A DNA stretch of 64,000 nt from Parasutterella excrementihominis YIT 11859 (GCF_000205025.1 NZ_GL883679.1:1-64000), one strand, 5' to 3'. Shown: positions 35,224 through 44,877, counted from the stretch's first letter. Notes: a model not told the origin generated them from the letters alone. Numbers and translations: made by a program.

Positions 35224-35717
35224 TTACTGCAACCTACCCCGGAACGTTCGATCCCCTGACTAACGGACACTTAGACCTGATTCGTCGGGCCTGCTGGATT
35301 TTTCCGAAGCTCATTGTTGCAGTGGCGGAAAGCAAAAGAAAACATACGCTCTTTACTTTGGAAGAGCGCGTTCAGATGGCCAAAGAAGCCGTCAAAGGAT
35401 TCCCGAACGTTGAAGTAGTAGGGTTCGAAGGGCTTTTGGTTGACTTCGTCCGCCGTCACGGCTCAACCTGCATCGTCCGCGGGGCCCGCGCCGTCAGCGA
35501 TTTTGAATACGAATTCCAGATGGCCGGAATGAACCAAAAACTCATGCCGGAAGTTGAAACGATCTTCCTCACGCCGGCGGAACAATTTCAGTTCATCAGC
35601 GGAACATTTGTCCGAGAGATCGCCATGATGGGCGGCGATGTCAGCGGATTTGTGCCCCAAAACATTCGCGCCGCCCTGGAAAGAAAGCGTATCGAACTTA
35701 AGCAAACCTCTCTTTAA
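35220..35717 (+). CDS. coaD: Phosphopantetheine adenylyltransferase
   Basis: A 165-residue nucleotidyltransferase joining ATP and 4'-phosphopantetheine to make dephospho-CoA. Motifs are [19 protein letters not shown] near residue 6 (with the T/HxGH site) and [22 protein letters not shown] near 128. Full length. Its 3' end overlaps the convergent HIT-protein gene by 20 bases. Confidence 0.96.
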   Translation: MITATYPGTFDPLTNGHLDLIRRACWIFPKLIVAVAESKRKHTLFTLEERVQMAKEAVKGFPNVEVVGFEGLLVDFVRRHGSTCIVRGARAVSDFEYEFQMAGMNQKLMPEVETIFLTPAEQFQFISGTFVREIAMMGGDVSGFVPQNIRAALERKRIELKQTSL

Positions 35718-36120
35718 TGAGTTCTGCACACCTCCGTGCTGCCTGCTCGCGTTCTGCCAGTACTTTGGGATCGGTTTCTCTTCTTCGCGGACTCCAGTAG
35801 CTGTCCGGGAACGCGGCATCGTCCGGGAAACGCGGAATCAGGTGCCAATGCAGGTGCGGCACCATCGTTCCGAACTGCGCCCAGTTAACTTTCTCAGGAT
35901 GCATTGCCTCGATAACGGCCTCTTCCAATCGCGTCAGGGCATCCCACATAACCAGCCGGTCCCCGGGATCCAGATCGGAAACTTCCTTCAGATGGTCCTG
36001 CCAAATCAGCCGGAAGTAGCCCGGAAACTCAGGGTCGTCTACCCGAATAATGCGGAACTTATCGTTCTCGACAATGACGTGCTCGCCTTCGGGAGCACAA
36101 AGGGGGCAGTTTTGCGTCAT
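35698..36120 (-). CDS. HIT family hydrolase
   Basis: A 140-residue histidine-triad protein. The triad is [12 protein letters not shown] near residue 96. The N-terminus holds a [21 protein letters not shown] segment with a C-x-x-C pair. HIT proteins hydrolyse nucleotide phosphoramidates or dinucleotides; the substrate here is unknown. Its start overlaps the stop of the 1302-aa oxidoreductase gene by 4 bases (ATGA), so the two are co-translated. Confidence 0.92.
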   Translation of the reverse strand: MTQNCPLCAPEGEHVIVENDKFRIIRVDDPEFPGYFRLIWQDHLKEVSDLDPGDRLVMWDALTRLEEAVIEAMHPEKVNWAQFGTMVPHLHWHLIPRFPDDAAFPDSYWSPRRRETDPKVLAEREQAARRCAELIKERFA

Positions 36121-39100
36121 AACAATACCTTTTCAATTCCGCCGTCTTTCAGCTTGTTCACCGTCTCGTAGAGCCAATTGTCACCGTACTTCGATCTCAT
36201 CATTTCGACAACGAGGAACTCGGCGGTTGTATGTGTCGCCTCAGAATAACGGTTCATACCCTGCAGGCATCCCGGGCAAGCCGTCAGTACTTTGATCTTG
36301 CCTGAGAAGCGATCTGTCTTGAGCTTCTCTGCGGCTTGGTTCAGGCTCAGTTCTTTAGCCGTTCTCACCTGGCTTGCAATATCCGGTCGAGAAACCGCAA
36401 ACGTACCGCTTTCTCCGCAGCACCGTTCGGACAATTCCACCTTAGAGCCGTCCTTGGGATGAATCAGGCGGTTGACCGTCTCAATAGGCACACCTTCTTT
36501 GAGCGGTGTGTGGCAGGGATCGTGGTAGATGTAGCGAGTGTTGTAGGCGCCGTTTACGCTAATGCCTTTTTCCGCCAGATAGTCGTGGATATCCATCACG
36601 CGGCAGCCCGGGAAAATAGATTCAAAGTTGTATTCCCTCAGCTGATGCAGACAGGTGCCGCAGCTTACCAGTACGGTGGAGATGTCAGCATAGTTCAGCG
36701 TATTGGCTACACGGTGGAAAAGCACGCGGTTACGCGTCACGATATCATCACCCTTTTTGCTCAGCCCGTTGCCTTTCTGCGGGTGCCCGCAGCAACGGTA
36801 GCCCGGAGGAAGGACAACCTGCACGCCCATGTCATAGAGCATTCCCAACACGGCAATAGAAACCTGGCTGAACAGCTTTTCATTGCCGCAGCCGGGGAAA
36901 TAAAACACCGATTCTCTTCCGGACTTGGGACTGGCGATCTCCTTATTCTTGATCACCGGGATATAGGTGGATTCTTCAATGTCAAGCAGACGGCGAGCCG
37001 TAGTATGAACCTTGTCCTCAGGCAGCTTCCGGTTTACTAGGTGGATGACTTCCTCTCTCAGAGTCGGTCGTCCTGTACTGAATCCGGGATGTTTCAGACT
37101 CTTCGCTGCCGTGAATTTCAGCGCATCCGCTGCAATTCGCTGCGCCTTAAAACCGTATTCCACCATGCCTTTGCGCATGGCACGAACAGCCAGGGGATTC
37201 TCCAGCTCGAGGAACTTCAGTCCGGCCGCTTTCGCCGGGTCAAAACGTTCTTTGCCCTGGCCATGCAGCATGTCTCTCATCAGCATGGTGACGTGACCGA
37301 AGTCAATCTTCACCGGACACGGTTTCTGGCATTTCTGACAAATCGTGCAGTGGTCGGAAACGTCTCCGAACTCAGTGAAATGTTTCAGCGAAACACCGCG
37401 GCGCGTCTGTTCTTCATAAAGGAAGGCTTCCAGAAGAAGTGACGTTGCGATGACCTTGTTTCTCGGCGAGTAAAGCAAGTTGGCATTCGGAACATGTGTG
37501 GTGCAGACAGGCTTACACTTGCCGCAGCGAAGGCAGGTCTTAATCTCGTCGGCAATCTGCTTTGCTTCGCTCTTCTGCATGATCAGTGATTCATGCCCCA
37601 ACAGATTGAAGCTGGGTGTATAGGCAATCGATAAATTCGCCTCGGGACGAAGTTTTCCGCGGTTGAATCGGCCGTGCGGATCAACTTCGTCTAAATATCG
37701 ATAGAACTCATCAAACTGCCCCGGCTCGACAAACGAAATCTTGGTCATACCGATACCATGCTCGCCGGAGATTGCACCGCCTAACTTCTTAGCGACTTCC
37801 ATGACATAAGCCACACCTTCGTTAGCCGTCTTAATCATCTCGACGTTGTCGGAGTTCACCGGAATATTGGTATGAACATTGCCGTCTCCGGCATGCATAT
37901 GAAGCGCAATAAAGACTCGGCCTCTCAGCACACGATCGTGAATTTTCACGATCTCGCTTCTCACCGCTTCAAAGGCATCGCCTGCGTAGATGTCATTGAG
38001 TTCGCGGAGAACTTCTTTCTTCCATGAAATCCGCAGGTAGTGGTTCTGAACCAAGTCCAGCAGCGTTAAATCATCGAGATTCTCAGGCAGCTTCGATTCA
38101 CAGCGGCGTCCGAGCTGTTCAAGGGCTTCAAGAGCCTCTTTAGCCGGCGTGTGAAGATGATTGAGGACGTACTCCCATTCGTCATGAACTTTTCTCAACA
38201 GCGCCATCGCAAGCGGCAGCTTTTGCGCCAGAAGCTCTTTCTCGGTGTAGCCTTCCGACGAAACGGCAAGCTTGCCGAGTTTGATCGGGCCGCCCAAGTA
38301 AGTAGCCACGGCGTTGAGCATCTCAAGCTTATTGCGGATGGAACAGCAGATATTGAAAAGTTCGCAGGCATCGGTGTATTCGCCGATCTTGTCCAGCGGA
38401 ATCACGACGTCTTCATTCAGTTTAAAGGCGTTGGTATGCTTCGAGATCGCTGACGTCTTGGAGCGCTCGGCCCAGTATTGGTGACGGGCTTCGGGTGTCT
38501 TGGCCACAAACGTATCGCCGTTGCCGGCAATCGCGATCTTCTTCACTTCCTCGATGTACTTAGAAATCGTCGCATCATCGTTGCCGATGATGTCTCCGAC
38601 AATCACCATCTTAGGATAAATTCCCCGGCCGCTCTTCGGCGCGTAGTTAATCGCATGCAGGTAACGGTCATCCAAGTGTTCCAAGCCGGCAAGCATGACG
38701 CCCTCTGGATGGGAGTCAAAGAGCTGAGAGATTTGGTAGATCGCTGGACCGGCGTTACCGGCGGCGCCGTAAAACTCAAGACAAACGGTCTGAGTGCATG
38801 CCGGCATCTTGTGAAGAATGAAGCGAGCCGAAGTAATAATGCCGTCGCACCCTTCTTTCTGCAGACCGGGTAGACCGCCCAAATACTTGTTCGTCACATC
38901 CTTGCCCAGACCCGGCGTCCTGAACTTGGGACCTTTGAGTCGGAAGGTCTTTTTACGGATGATCGGGGCTTTCTCGGGCGATTTATTACCTTGTTTCCAC
39001 ACTGCCTCAAATACGACGTCTTCCTGCAGATGGATTTTGCCGAGGTTGTGGTTCACGCGCGTGACTTCCAGCCAGTTTCCGTCCGGGTCCACCATTCGGT

Positions 39101-40025
39101 ACCAATAGACGTTATCGACCGTCGTACCCCACAAAACCGCTTTCTTGCCGCCGGCATTCTCAGCGATGTTGCCGCCGATCGTACAGGCATAGTTGGAGTT
39201 CGGATCAACAGAGAAAACCCAGCCTTCTGACGCGGCCTTTTCCGCAACCTTCTTATTCACCGAACCGGCGCCGGCCTCAATCGTAGCCACTTCTTTGTCG
39301 AGCCCTTCAAGCTTGCGCATCTCTACATCCGAAATACGGTTCAGCTTTTCGGTATTGATTACGGCCGAGCGAGAGTGCAGAGGCACGGCTCCGCCGGTAT
39401 AACCGGTACCGCCCCCGCGGGGAATAATTACAAAATCAAGATCGATCAGCGCCTTAACGATGCCCGGTACCTCATCCTCGGAGTCCGGATAAATGACCAC
39501 AAAAGGATATTCCACACGCCAGTCGGTTGCGTCCGTCACATGGCTGGATCGAGAAAAACCGTCGAAACGAATGTTGTCGGCACGAGTGTGCTTCTTCAGC
39601 TTTTTGAGAACCAGCCGGCGAAGATCCCAGGAGCGCTCAAAGGAGCCCTTGAACTTTTCAATCATCACCAGCGCAGTCTCCATCAAAGCTGCGACTTTTC
39701 GGGCCGAAACTTCATCGAGCGTCGGAAGCTGCTCGCGAATCGAATTAATTCGGTGGTAGAGCGCTTCAATCAGAAGATCACGTCGTTTCTTATTGAACAG
39801 CATGTCTTCCTGCAGGTAGGGATTTCTTTGAATCACCCAAACATCGCCCAATACTTCATAAAGCATTCGGGCGGATCGTCCCGGCTTACCCGACACGCGA
39901 AGTTCGTTTAACAGCTGCCAGGCCTCTTTGCCAAGCAGCCGCGTCACAATATCCTTATCCGCAAACGAGGTGTAGTTATAAGGAATCTCTCTTAAACGAT
40001 TTTGCAGTTCAATCTTTTCGGCCAT
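36117..40025 (-). CDS. Giant FAD-linked oxidoreductase: DUF3683-like + GlcD-type FAD oxidase + 4Fe-4S + CCG (GlcF-type) fusion
   Basis: A 1302-residue fusion. Residues 1-150 match the DUF3683-type N-terminus of Burkholderiales proteins. An FAD-binding 4 domain follows (YPDSEDEVPGIVKALI, IIPRGGGTGYTGGAVP near 205), then the FAD-oxidase C domain ending in GGAISGEHGIGM near 760. Two 4Fe-4S motifs come next, CLRCGKCKPVC near 845 and CTICQKCQKPCP near 900. The last part has two CCG repeats (GYRCCGHPQKG, CCGESGTF). This joins the GlcD- and GlcF-like halves of D-lactate/glycolate dehydrogenases in one chain. The substrate is probably a 2-hydroxy acid, which is inference. Electrons would pass by the clusters to the membrane chain. 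The HIT gene follows with a 4-base overlap. Confidence 0.9.
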   Translation of the reverse strand: MAEKIELQNRLREIPYNYTSFADKDIVTRLLGKEAWQLLNELRVSGKPGRSARMLYEVLGDVWVIQRNPYLQEDMLFNKKRRDLLIEALYHRINSIREQLPTLDEVSARKVAALMETALVMIEKFKGSFERSWDLRRLVLKKLKKHTRADNIRFDGFSRSSHVTDATDWRVEYPFVVIYPDSEDEVPGIVKALIDLDFVIIPRGGGTGYTGGAVPLHSRSAVINTEKLNRISDVEMRKLEGLDKEVATIEAGAGSVNKKVAEKAASEGWVFSVDPNSNYACTIGGNIAENAGGKKAVLWGTTVDNVYWYRMVDPDGNWLEVTRVNHNLGKIHLQEDVVFEAVWKQGNKSPEKAPIIRKKTFRLKGPKFRTPGLGKDVTNKYLGGLPGLQKEGCDGIITSARFILHKMPACTQTVCLEFYGAAGNAGPAIYQISQLFDSHPEGVMLAGLEHLDDRYLHAINYAPKSGRGIYPKMVIVGDIIGNDDATISKYIEEVKKIAIAGNGDTFVAKTPEARHQYWAERSKTSAISKHTNAFKLNEDVVIPLDKIGEYTDACELFNICCSIRNKLEMLNAVATYLGGPIKLGKLAVSSEGYTEKELLAQKLPLAMALLRKVHDEWEYVLNHLHTPAKEALEALEQLGRRCESKLPENLDDLTLLDLVQNHYLRISWKKEVLRELNDIYAGDAFEAVRSEIVKIHDRVLRGRVFIALHMHAGDGNVHTNIPVNSDNVEMIKTANEGVAYVMEVAKKLGGAISGEHGIGMTKISFVEPGQFDEFYRYLDEVDPHGRFNRGKLRPEANLSIAYTPSFNLLGHESLIMQKSEAKQIADEIKTCLRCGKCKPVCTTHVPNANLLYSPRNKVIATSLLLEAFLYEEQTRRGVSLKHFTEFGDVSDHCTICQKCQKPCPVKIDFGHVTMLMRDMLHGQGKERFDPAKAAGLKFLELENPLAVRAMRKGMVEYGFKAQRIAADALKFTAAKSLKHPGFSTGRPTLREEVIHLVNRKLPEDKVHTTARRLLDIEESTYIPVIKNKEIASPKSGRESVFYFPGCGNEKLFSQVSIAVLGMLYDMGVQVVLPPGYRCCGHPQKGNGLSKKGDDIVTRNRVLFHRVANTLNYADISTVLVSCGTCLHQLREYNFESIFPGCRVMDIHDYLAEKGISVNGAYNTRYIYHDPCHTPLKEGVPIETVNRLIHPKDGSKVELSERCCGESGTFAVSRPDIASQVRTAKELSLNQAAEKLKTDRFSGKIKVLTACPGCLQGMNRYSEATHTTAEFLVVEMMRSKYGDNWLYETVNKLKDGGIEKVLL

Positions 40026-40140
40026 GGTTCTTCGTTGGTATCGGCTTACGGCTGGTTATCAGAATCTACATTGTGCAAGATTTTTTCTTCCAAGTAATAA
40101 ACCTAACTCGTCTTTTTCAATTTCAGTGGGATCCGGTGGT

Positions 40141-41706
40141 ATGTTTAAAGAATCTTCAACCACTTTTCACATCCCAGTCGACATGTTAGAGCAAGAATAC
40201 CTTCGACGAATCCTCAAAGCCCATGTTTACGATGTGGCTAAAGAAACGCCGCTGCATCAGGCAAAACTCCTCTCTGCACGTACCGAGAACAAAATCCTTT
40301 TAAAGCGCGAAGACCTCCAGAGCGTCTTCAGTTTCAAGCTGAGAGGCGCCTATAACAAGATGGCAAACCTCACGCCGGAAGAACGCGCCCGCGGCGTGAT
40401 TGCTGCAAGCGCCGGAAACCACGCTCAGGGCGTTGCCCTGGCCGCCAGCAAACTCGGCTGCCGTGCTGTCATCGTGATGCCGATTACGGCGCCGGCCCTC
40501 AAAATCAACACAGTCCGCAGATTGGGCGGCGAAGTCGTCCTCTTCGGTGAGTCCTTCAGCGACGCCGCCGCTTATGCAGAAGAGCTTCAGGTTAAAGAAG
40601 GTCTGACACCGGTGCCTCCTTTCGATGACCCGGACGTCATTGCAGGTCAAGGCACTGTGGGTATGGAAATTATTCGTCAGGCCCAAAACGCTAACGGCAA
40701 TATCGATGCAATTTTTGTTCCCGTCGGAGGGGGCGGACTGCTTGCCGGTGTTGCCGTTTACGTTAAAGCGCTCTATCCCAATATCAAGGTCTTCGGCGTC
40801 CAAACTTATGATTCGGACAGCATGAATCAGTCTCTTAAAAACGGAGAAAGAACGTTAGTCCCCGATGTCGGCCTTTTCTCCGACGGCACGGCAGTTAAGC
40901 TCGTCGGCAAAGAGACTTATGAGCTTTGCAAGAATTTTGTCGACGGCATCGTGTTGGTCGATACGGATGAAGTCTGCGCCGCAATCAAAGATGTTTTCCA
41001 AGATACAAGAAGCATCCTTGAACCTGCCGGCGCCCTTTCCGTTGCCGGCATCAAGCACTACATCAAACAAAACGGCTGCAAGAACCAGACGTTTGTCGGT
41101 GTTCTGTCCGGCGCCAATATGAACTTTGACCGTCTGCGCTTCGTCGCGGAACGTGCCGAACTCGGTGAGCATCGTGAAGTCCTTTTCGCAGTCACGATCC
41201 CGGAAAAGAAGAACTCCTTCCGTTCGCTAATTTCGCTGCTCGGCAGCCGCAACATCACCGAGTTCAACTATCGTATTTCGGATGCGGCCGACGCTCAAAT
41301 CTTCGTCGGTATTCAGACCGAACATCGAAGCGAGGCTGCGGAAATCAAGAAGCTGTTTGAAGACCAAGGCCTTCCCGCACTGGATATCACGGAAAATGAA
41401 CTCGCTAAAACGCACCTGCGCTACATGGTGGGCGGCCACTCAAAATTAGCGACCGACGAGCGCGTTTTCCGTTTCGAGTTCCCGGAAAGACCCGGAGCTC
41501 TGTTCAAGTTCCTTAACTCTTCCGGAGCCAACTGGAATATTTCTATGTTCCATTATCGGAATCAGGGCGCTGACTACGGTCGAATTCTGGCCGGACTGCA
41601 GGTCCCCGAAGAAGACTATGGACGCTTTGACGAATTCCTGAAGAACCTCGGGTATTCCTACGTTGAAGAAACGAATAATCCCGCTTATAAACTGTTCTTA
41701 GGATAG
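40141..41706 (+). CDS. ilvA: Threonine ammonia-lyase, biosynthetic
   Basis: A 521-residue PLP enzyme deaminating threonine to 2-oxobutanoate, the first step to isoleucine. The PLP lysine is in FSFKLRGAYNKM near residue 61. SAGNHAQGVALAA near 90 and the phosphate loop GGGGLLAGVA near 195 follow. The C-terminal 190 residues are two ACT-like regulatory domains (FAVTIPEKKNSFRSLISLLG, FRFEFPERPGALFKFL), as in isoleucine-inhibited IlvA. The ATG at 40141 leaves 115 bases to the divergent oxidoreductase gene and matches the usual length. Confidence 0.94.
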   Translation: MFKESSTTFHIPVDMLEQEYLRRILKAHVYDVAKETPLHQAKLLSARTENKILLKREDLQSVFSFKLRGAYNKMANLTPEERARGVIAASAGNHAQGVALAASKLGCRAVIVMPITAPALKINTVRRLGGEVVLFGESFSDAAAYAEELQVKEGLTPVPPFDDPDVIAGQGTVGMEIIRQAQNANGNIDAIFVPVGGGGLLAGVAVYVKALYPNIKVFGVQTYDSDSMNQSLKNGERTLVPDVGLFSDGTAVKLVGKETYELCKNFVDGIVLVDTDEVCAAIKDVFQDTRSILEPAGALSVAGIKHYIKQNGCKNQTFVGVLSGANMNFDRLRFVAERAELGEHREVLFAVTIPEKKNSFRSLISLLGSRNITEFNYRISDAADAQIFVGIQTEHRSEAAEIKKLFEDQGLPALDITENELAKTHLRYMVGGHSKLATDERVFRFEFPERPGALFKFLNSSGANWNISMFHYRNQGADYGRILAGLQVPEEDYGRFDEFLKNLGYSYVEETNNPAYKLFLG

Positions 41707-41718
41707 TAGAAGGAGAAT

Positions 41719-41740
41719 GAAGCGGAGACCGCTCCGCTTC
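41719..41740 (+). terminator. Hairpin after ilvA, possible weak terminator
   Basis: GAAGCGGAG and CTCCGCTTC form a perfect 9-bp stem with a 4-base loop, 12 bases past the ilvA stop and 16 bases before the next small gene. There is no T run, so it may only slow polymerase or protect the ilvA 3' end. Confidence 0.35.
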
Positions 41741-41756
41741 CCGCAGCGGACTGAAT

Positions 41757-42020
41757 ATGAGCCTGACAAATAAGGAAAACGTAGACAGAGTCATGCAGGG
41801 GCTTCCGCCGGAAGCACGCGCGGCTTTAAATGTCATGTCGCAGATGCAGCAAAGACCGCCGGAGGATGTTCTTCGCGATGAGATCAAGAACTACATCGAA
41901 GGCCGCCTCCCGAGAATTGACATCGAAGGTGCTATCAAAGCGCTGCAGTCTCGTTCGTATCAAGCGGGCTACATCATCGGTTCGCTTCGGAAATTTGCCC
42001 GAAACTGGAATCGGGAATAG
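41757..42020 (+). CDS. Small hypothetical protein, 87 aa
   Basis: An 87-residue soluble protein I do not recognise. It looks mostly helical, with PPEARAALNVMSQMQQRPPED near residues 17-37 and a basic C-terminus (SLRKFARNWNRE). No membrane segment, signal peptide or cysteine is present. The ATG at 41757 has only a weak Shine-Dalgarno (AGCGGA). It follows ilvA by 50 bases with a hairpin between and is closed by a perfect terminator, which supports it as a real gene. Confidence 0.65.
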   Translation: MSLTNKENVDRVMQGLPPEARAALNVMSQMQQRPPEDVLRDEIKNYIEGRLPRIDIEGAIKALQSRSYQAGYIIGSLRKFARNWNRE

Positions 42021-42043
42021 AAAAACTTAGGTTCACTCCAAAG

Positions 42044-42070
42044 AAAAACGCCGGCGATCCGGCGTTTTTC
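42044..42070 (+). terminator. Bidirectional rho-independent terminator between two small genes
   Basis: AAAAACGCCGG and CCGGCGTTTTT form a perfect 11-bp stem with loop CGAT. The A and T tracts on both sides let it act for the 87-aa gene on one strand and the 68-aa gene on the other. Confidence 0.92.
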
Positions 42071-42090
42071 TTTATGTCTAGCTTTAAGCC

Positions 42091-42297
42091 TTAATCCACA
42101 ATGTGGATTTCTCCGTTTTCTTCGGCAAAGTGGAGGTCGTATTTCTTCTTACCGTTAACTTCCTCGACCCAAACCGCCACGGGTTCTTCTTCCTCGAGGT
42201 TTGCGTTAATGAAGCGCTCGGCTTCCAAACGGGTTGCGAAGTTTTCGCAGCCGCTCGGATACTCCACAATGATTTGGGTAACAACGTCTCTTCTCAT
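42091..42297 (-). CDS. Small acidic hypothetical protein, 68 aa
   Basis: A 68-residue protein of unknown function. It is rich in Glu (NLEEEEPVAVWVEEVNGKKK in the middle) with a beta-strand-like pattern (VVTQIIVEYPSG, KYDLHFAEENGEIHIVD) and no membrane segment. The ATG at 42297 is backed by AGGAG 7 bases upstream, which lies in the last codons of the M20 peptidase gene, so it is the last gene of that operon. An overlapping basic frame (42084-42284) was not chosen because it has no such ribosome site. Confidence 0.6.
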   Translation of the reverse strand: MRRDVVTQIIVEYPSGCENFATRLEAERFINANLEEEEPVAVWVEEVNGKKKYDLHFAEENGEIHIVD

Positions 42298-42301
42298 CCC
42301 A

Positions 42302-43714
42302 TCACTCCTCATACTGCGAAATCAAATACGCCACCGATGCCGTCTGTTTCTTGCAGTATTCAATATGCAGCGACTCGTTGGGGCCATGTGCGTTGGAGTT
42401 CGGTCCTAAGGCTCCTGACACCATAAACTGAGCATGGGGCCATTTCTCGGAGAAGAGCTTCACCAGAGGAATGGAGGCTCCCAACCCCATGTAGGCAGGC
42501 TTATTTCCCCAGTACGCTTCAGAGGCCTTCTCGAAGGCTTTAGAAATCCACTGGGCCGACGCTTTGGCGGACCAGCCGTTGCTCGCTACCGTAGGAACAT
42601 ATTTCACATCGGCATTAAAAGGCGGTTCGGCCGTGATGATTTCTTCCAGCGCTGCCGAAGCCTTTTCGGCGTCCACATCGGGAGGAAGTCTCATGCCGAT
42701 TTTCACGGTCGTAAAGGGACGCATCACATTGCCGGCATTTTCAACAGACGGCATGCCGTCTACGCCCGTGACTGTTAATTCCGGGCGCCAGCTGCGGTTA
42801 AGCAGCGCCTCGCAGGCGTCTTTTGTGAGCGGTTCGGTCTTCCCGTGCCACGGATAGGCCGCAAAAATACGGTCGCCCAGGCTCTCTGCCACGCCTACGT
42901 TCTGTTTGTGGATTTCCTCACTGATCTTGGTCTGGAAAACCTTCGGAATAATTTCACCGGTTCTGCTGTCTTCGATACGATCCAGCAGACGGCGGACAAT
43001 CATGAAACTTTCCGGAACAATTCCGCTCGCCTCTCCGGAATGCACGCCGACATTCAGGGTCCGAACTTCTATCGTGCCCCCGAGCATACCTCTGAGCGAT
43101 GAAGTCACCCACAGTCTGTCGTAGTCGCCGCAGCAGCTGTCCAAAGCGATCACCAGTCCGATATCGCCGAGCTTCTGTTCGGCTTCTTTCAAATAAGACT
43201 CATAGTGGCGCGAGGAAGATTCTTCACAGGTTTCAAACAAACCGACACAGCGCGGATGCGGGATTTCTAATGTCTGCAGCACCTTCACTGCGGCCAGAGA
43301 CGTGTAAAAGGCATAACCATCGTCAACAGCACCGCGTCCGTACAGACGGCCGTTTTGAATGACGGGCTCCCAGGCACTTTTATCCGGGTCCCAGCCTTCG
43401 TTGGGCGGCTGTTTGTCCAAGTGCCCGTAGAAGAATACTGAGCGCTCGAACTTTTTATCCGAGGTTGCATCTACCTCAATGAAGAGACACGGAGTGAATC
43501 CGTCGTCTTTAATAATTTCGCAGCGAAGGCCTTTGATGCCTTGTTTCTCAGCCCAAGCCTTTGCTTCCTCAAGAGCTTTCAGAAGAACGCCGTTTTCTTC
43601 CCATTTTTTATCAAAATCGGGCGAAAGCGCCGGAAGTCTGATAAATGATTTGAGCGCTTCCTCAACCGAAGTGTCCCACTCCCGAGTCACTTCGTTATAA
43701 ATTTTCTTCAGCAT
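42302..43714 (-). CDS. M20 family metallopeptidase (dipeptidase-like)
   Basis: A 470-residue zinc peptidase of the M20 family. The metal ligands are seen in FFYGHLDKQPPNEGW near residue 94 and YGRGAVDDGYAF near 126; the catalytic Glu-Glu is in FETCEESSSRH near 161. A dimerisation insert follows (GGTIEVRTLNVGVHSGEASG near 211). It resembles the carnosinase/CNDP-type subgroup acting on short peptides; the exact substrate is not readable. It starts 5 bases after rlpA, so it may be expressed with the cell-shape operon, perhaps in peptide recycling (inference). Confidence 0.88.
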   Translation of the reverse strand: MLKKIYNEVTREWDTSVEEALKSFIRLPALSPDFDKKWEENGVLLKALEEAKAWAEKQGIKGLRCEIIKDDGFTPCLFIEVDATSDKKFERSVFFYGHLDKQPPNEGWDPDKSAWEPVIQNGRLYGRGAVDDGYAFYTSLAAVKVLQTLEIPHPRCVGLFETCEESSSRHYESYLKEAEQKLGDIGLVIALDSCCGDYDRLWVTSSLRGMLGGTIEVRTLNVGVHSGEASGIVPESFMIVRRLLDRIEDSRTGEIIPKVFQTKISEEIHKQNVGVAESLGDRIFAAYPWHGKTEPLTKDACEALLNRSWRPELTVTGVDGMPSVENAGNVMRPFTTVKIGMRLPPDVDAEKASAALEEIITAEPPFNADVKYVPTVASNGWSAKASAQWISKAFEKASEAYWGNKPAYMGLGASIPLVKLFSEKWPHAQFMVSGALGPNSNAHGPNESLHIEYCKKQTASVAYLISQYEE

Positions 43715-43719
43715 GAACT

Positions 43720-44877
43720 CTATTCCTTCAAAGTAAACGCTTTGATGTTCAACGCATCTCGAATAATCGCCACAGCAGATTTAGCCTGCTGTTCGGTCAT
43801 GGACTTACCGGCAACGACTTTGTACAAGCCGTTTGTCGAGCGGATGCTCACGTCGGAGCCTATTTTATCGCCGAGGGTTTCGATGAAACGCTTCTTCAGA
43901 GCAATAGCATTAGCTTCAGAACGGAACACCCCAAGCTGCACGGCATAGTTGCCCTGAGGAACTACGCCGGAACCTTTGAGCTTTTGTTTCTCGTCGGAAG
44001 CCTGCTCTCTAATGGAGTGAATGACCTCCTCGCGAATCTCATTTTCGAAAGTCCCCAGCGTCGTCGTACTGTCCGCCCCGGCAACCGTATATACGCCTTC
44101 GGGAATCAAATGACGGTCGGAGCTGGGCACTGCGGCTTTTTCAATTTCAACCTTATCCGCAGTAACCGGAGAGGGGCTTTCCATCAAGTTGCCGCTTTGC
44201 GTGGCCAAGGCTTCTATCAGCGCTTCTCCCGGATCTTTGCGTTCTCCGACCGGAGAAGAAGTCTCCTTCTTGTCCTTTGGGATTGCCGCCAGGACCGTCG
44301 TTAACAGCGGACTTCCTTTCTTCCATTTGCCGGAAGCAATCTGCGCTCTGGTAATTCGTTCAACTTTGACGCGTGCGGTCCCCTTTCCCGCGTAGCCCAG
44401 CTTTGTCGCTGCGGCGTACGACAGGTCAATGACACGGCTGTGCAGGAACGGCCCGCGGTCGTTGACGCGCACAATCACGGACTTTCCGTTTTCTAGATTA
44501 GTTACTCGTGCGTAACTCGGAAGCTCCATCGTCGTGTGTGCCGCGGACATTTCGTACATGTTGTAGATTTCGCCCGTGGAAGTCTTTTTGCCGTGGAACT
44601 GTTTTCCGTACCAAGAGCCGTAACCGACCTGAGTCAGCGGTTTATCTCCGGTCATGGGCACATACCGCTTTCCCATTACCGTATACGGTCGGTTGGTCGA
44701 AGCGATCGGTTTTTCAACTTTAGGCACGGCATCTGCACGACTCATCCCGAAGGTCTCCCATTCTTTGGGAGGACCGTCTCGATCGTAGTATTTACCGCTG
44801 TTTTTCTGCGTTCCGCAGCCGCTTGCAAGCAGTACACACACGGCCGCTGCGCACACCCCGAGGATTCTTACATTCAT
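43720..44877 (-). CDS. rlpA: RlpA septal lytic transglycosylase lipoprotein with SPOR domain
   Basis: A 385-residue lipoprotein. The signal peptide ends in the lipobox LLASGC (cysteine near residue 21). The double-psi beta-barrel is at about 80-175, with GYGSWYGKQFHGKKTSTGE near 83 and RVNDRGPFLHSRVIDLSYAAA near 137. A C-terminal SPOR domain (about 305-380, YAVQLGVFRSEANAIALKKR) should target it to denuded septal glycan. RlpA cleaves naked glycan strands. It is the sixth gene of the mreB-rlpA cluster, 27 bases past rodA. Confidence 0.93.
   Translation of the reverse strand: MNVRILGVCAAAVCVLLASGCGTQKNSGKYYDRDGPPKEWETFGMSRADAVPKVEKPIASTNRPYTVMGKRYVPMTGDKPLTQVGYGSWYGKQFHGKKTSTGEIYNMYEMSAAHTTMELPSYARVTNLENGKSVIVRVNDRGPFLHSRVIDLSYAAATKLGYAGKGTARVKVERITRAQIASGKWKKGSPLLTTVLAAIPKDKKETSSPVGERKDPGEALIEALATQSGNLMESPSPVTADKVEIEKAAVPSSDRHLIPEGVYTVAGADSTTTLGTFENEIREEVIHSIREQASDEKQKLKGSGVVPQGNYAVQLGVFRSEANAIALKKRFIETLGDKIGSDVSIRSTNGLYKVVAGKSMTEQQAKSAVAIIRDALNIKAFTLKE

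Noticed and set aside
41717-41773. 18-codon frame starting right after AAGGAGA downstream of ilvA, considered as a leader peptide
   Set aside because: Spacing from the ribosome site to ATG is only one or two bases and no control codons are seen.
42084-42284. 66-codon basic frame overlapping the 68-aa acidic gene
   Set aside because: No ribosome site; the other frame starts right after an AGGAG in a sensible operon place.
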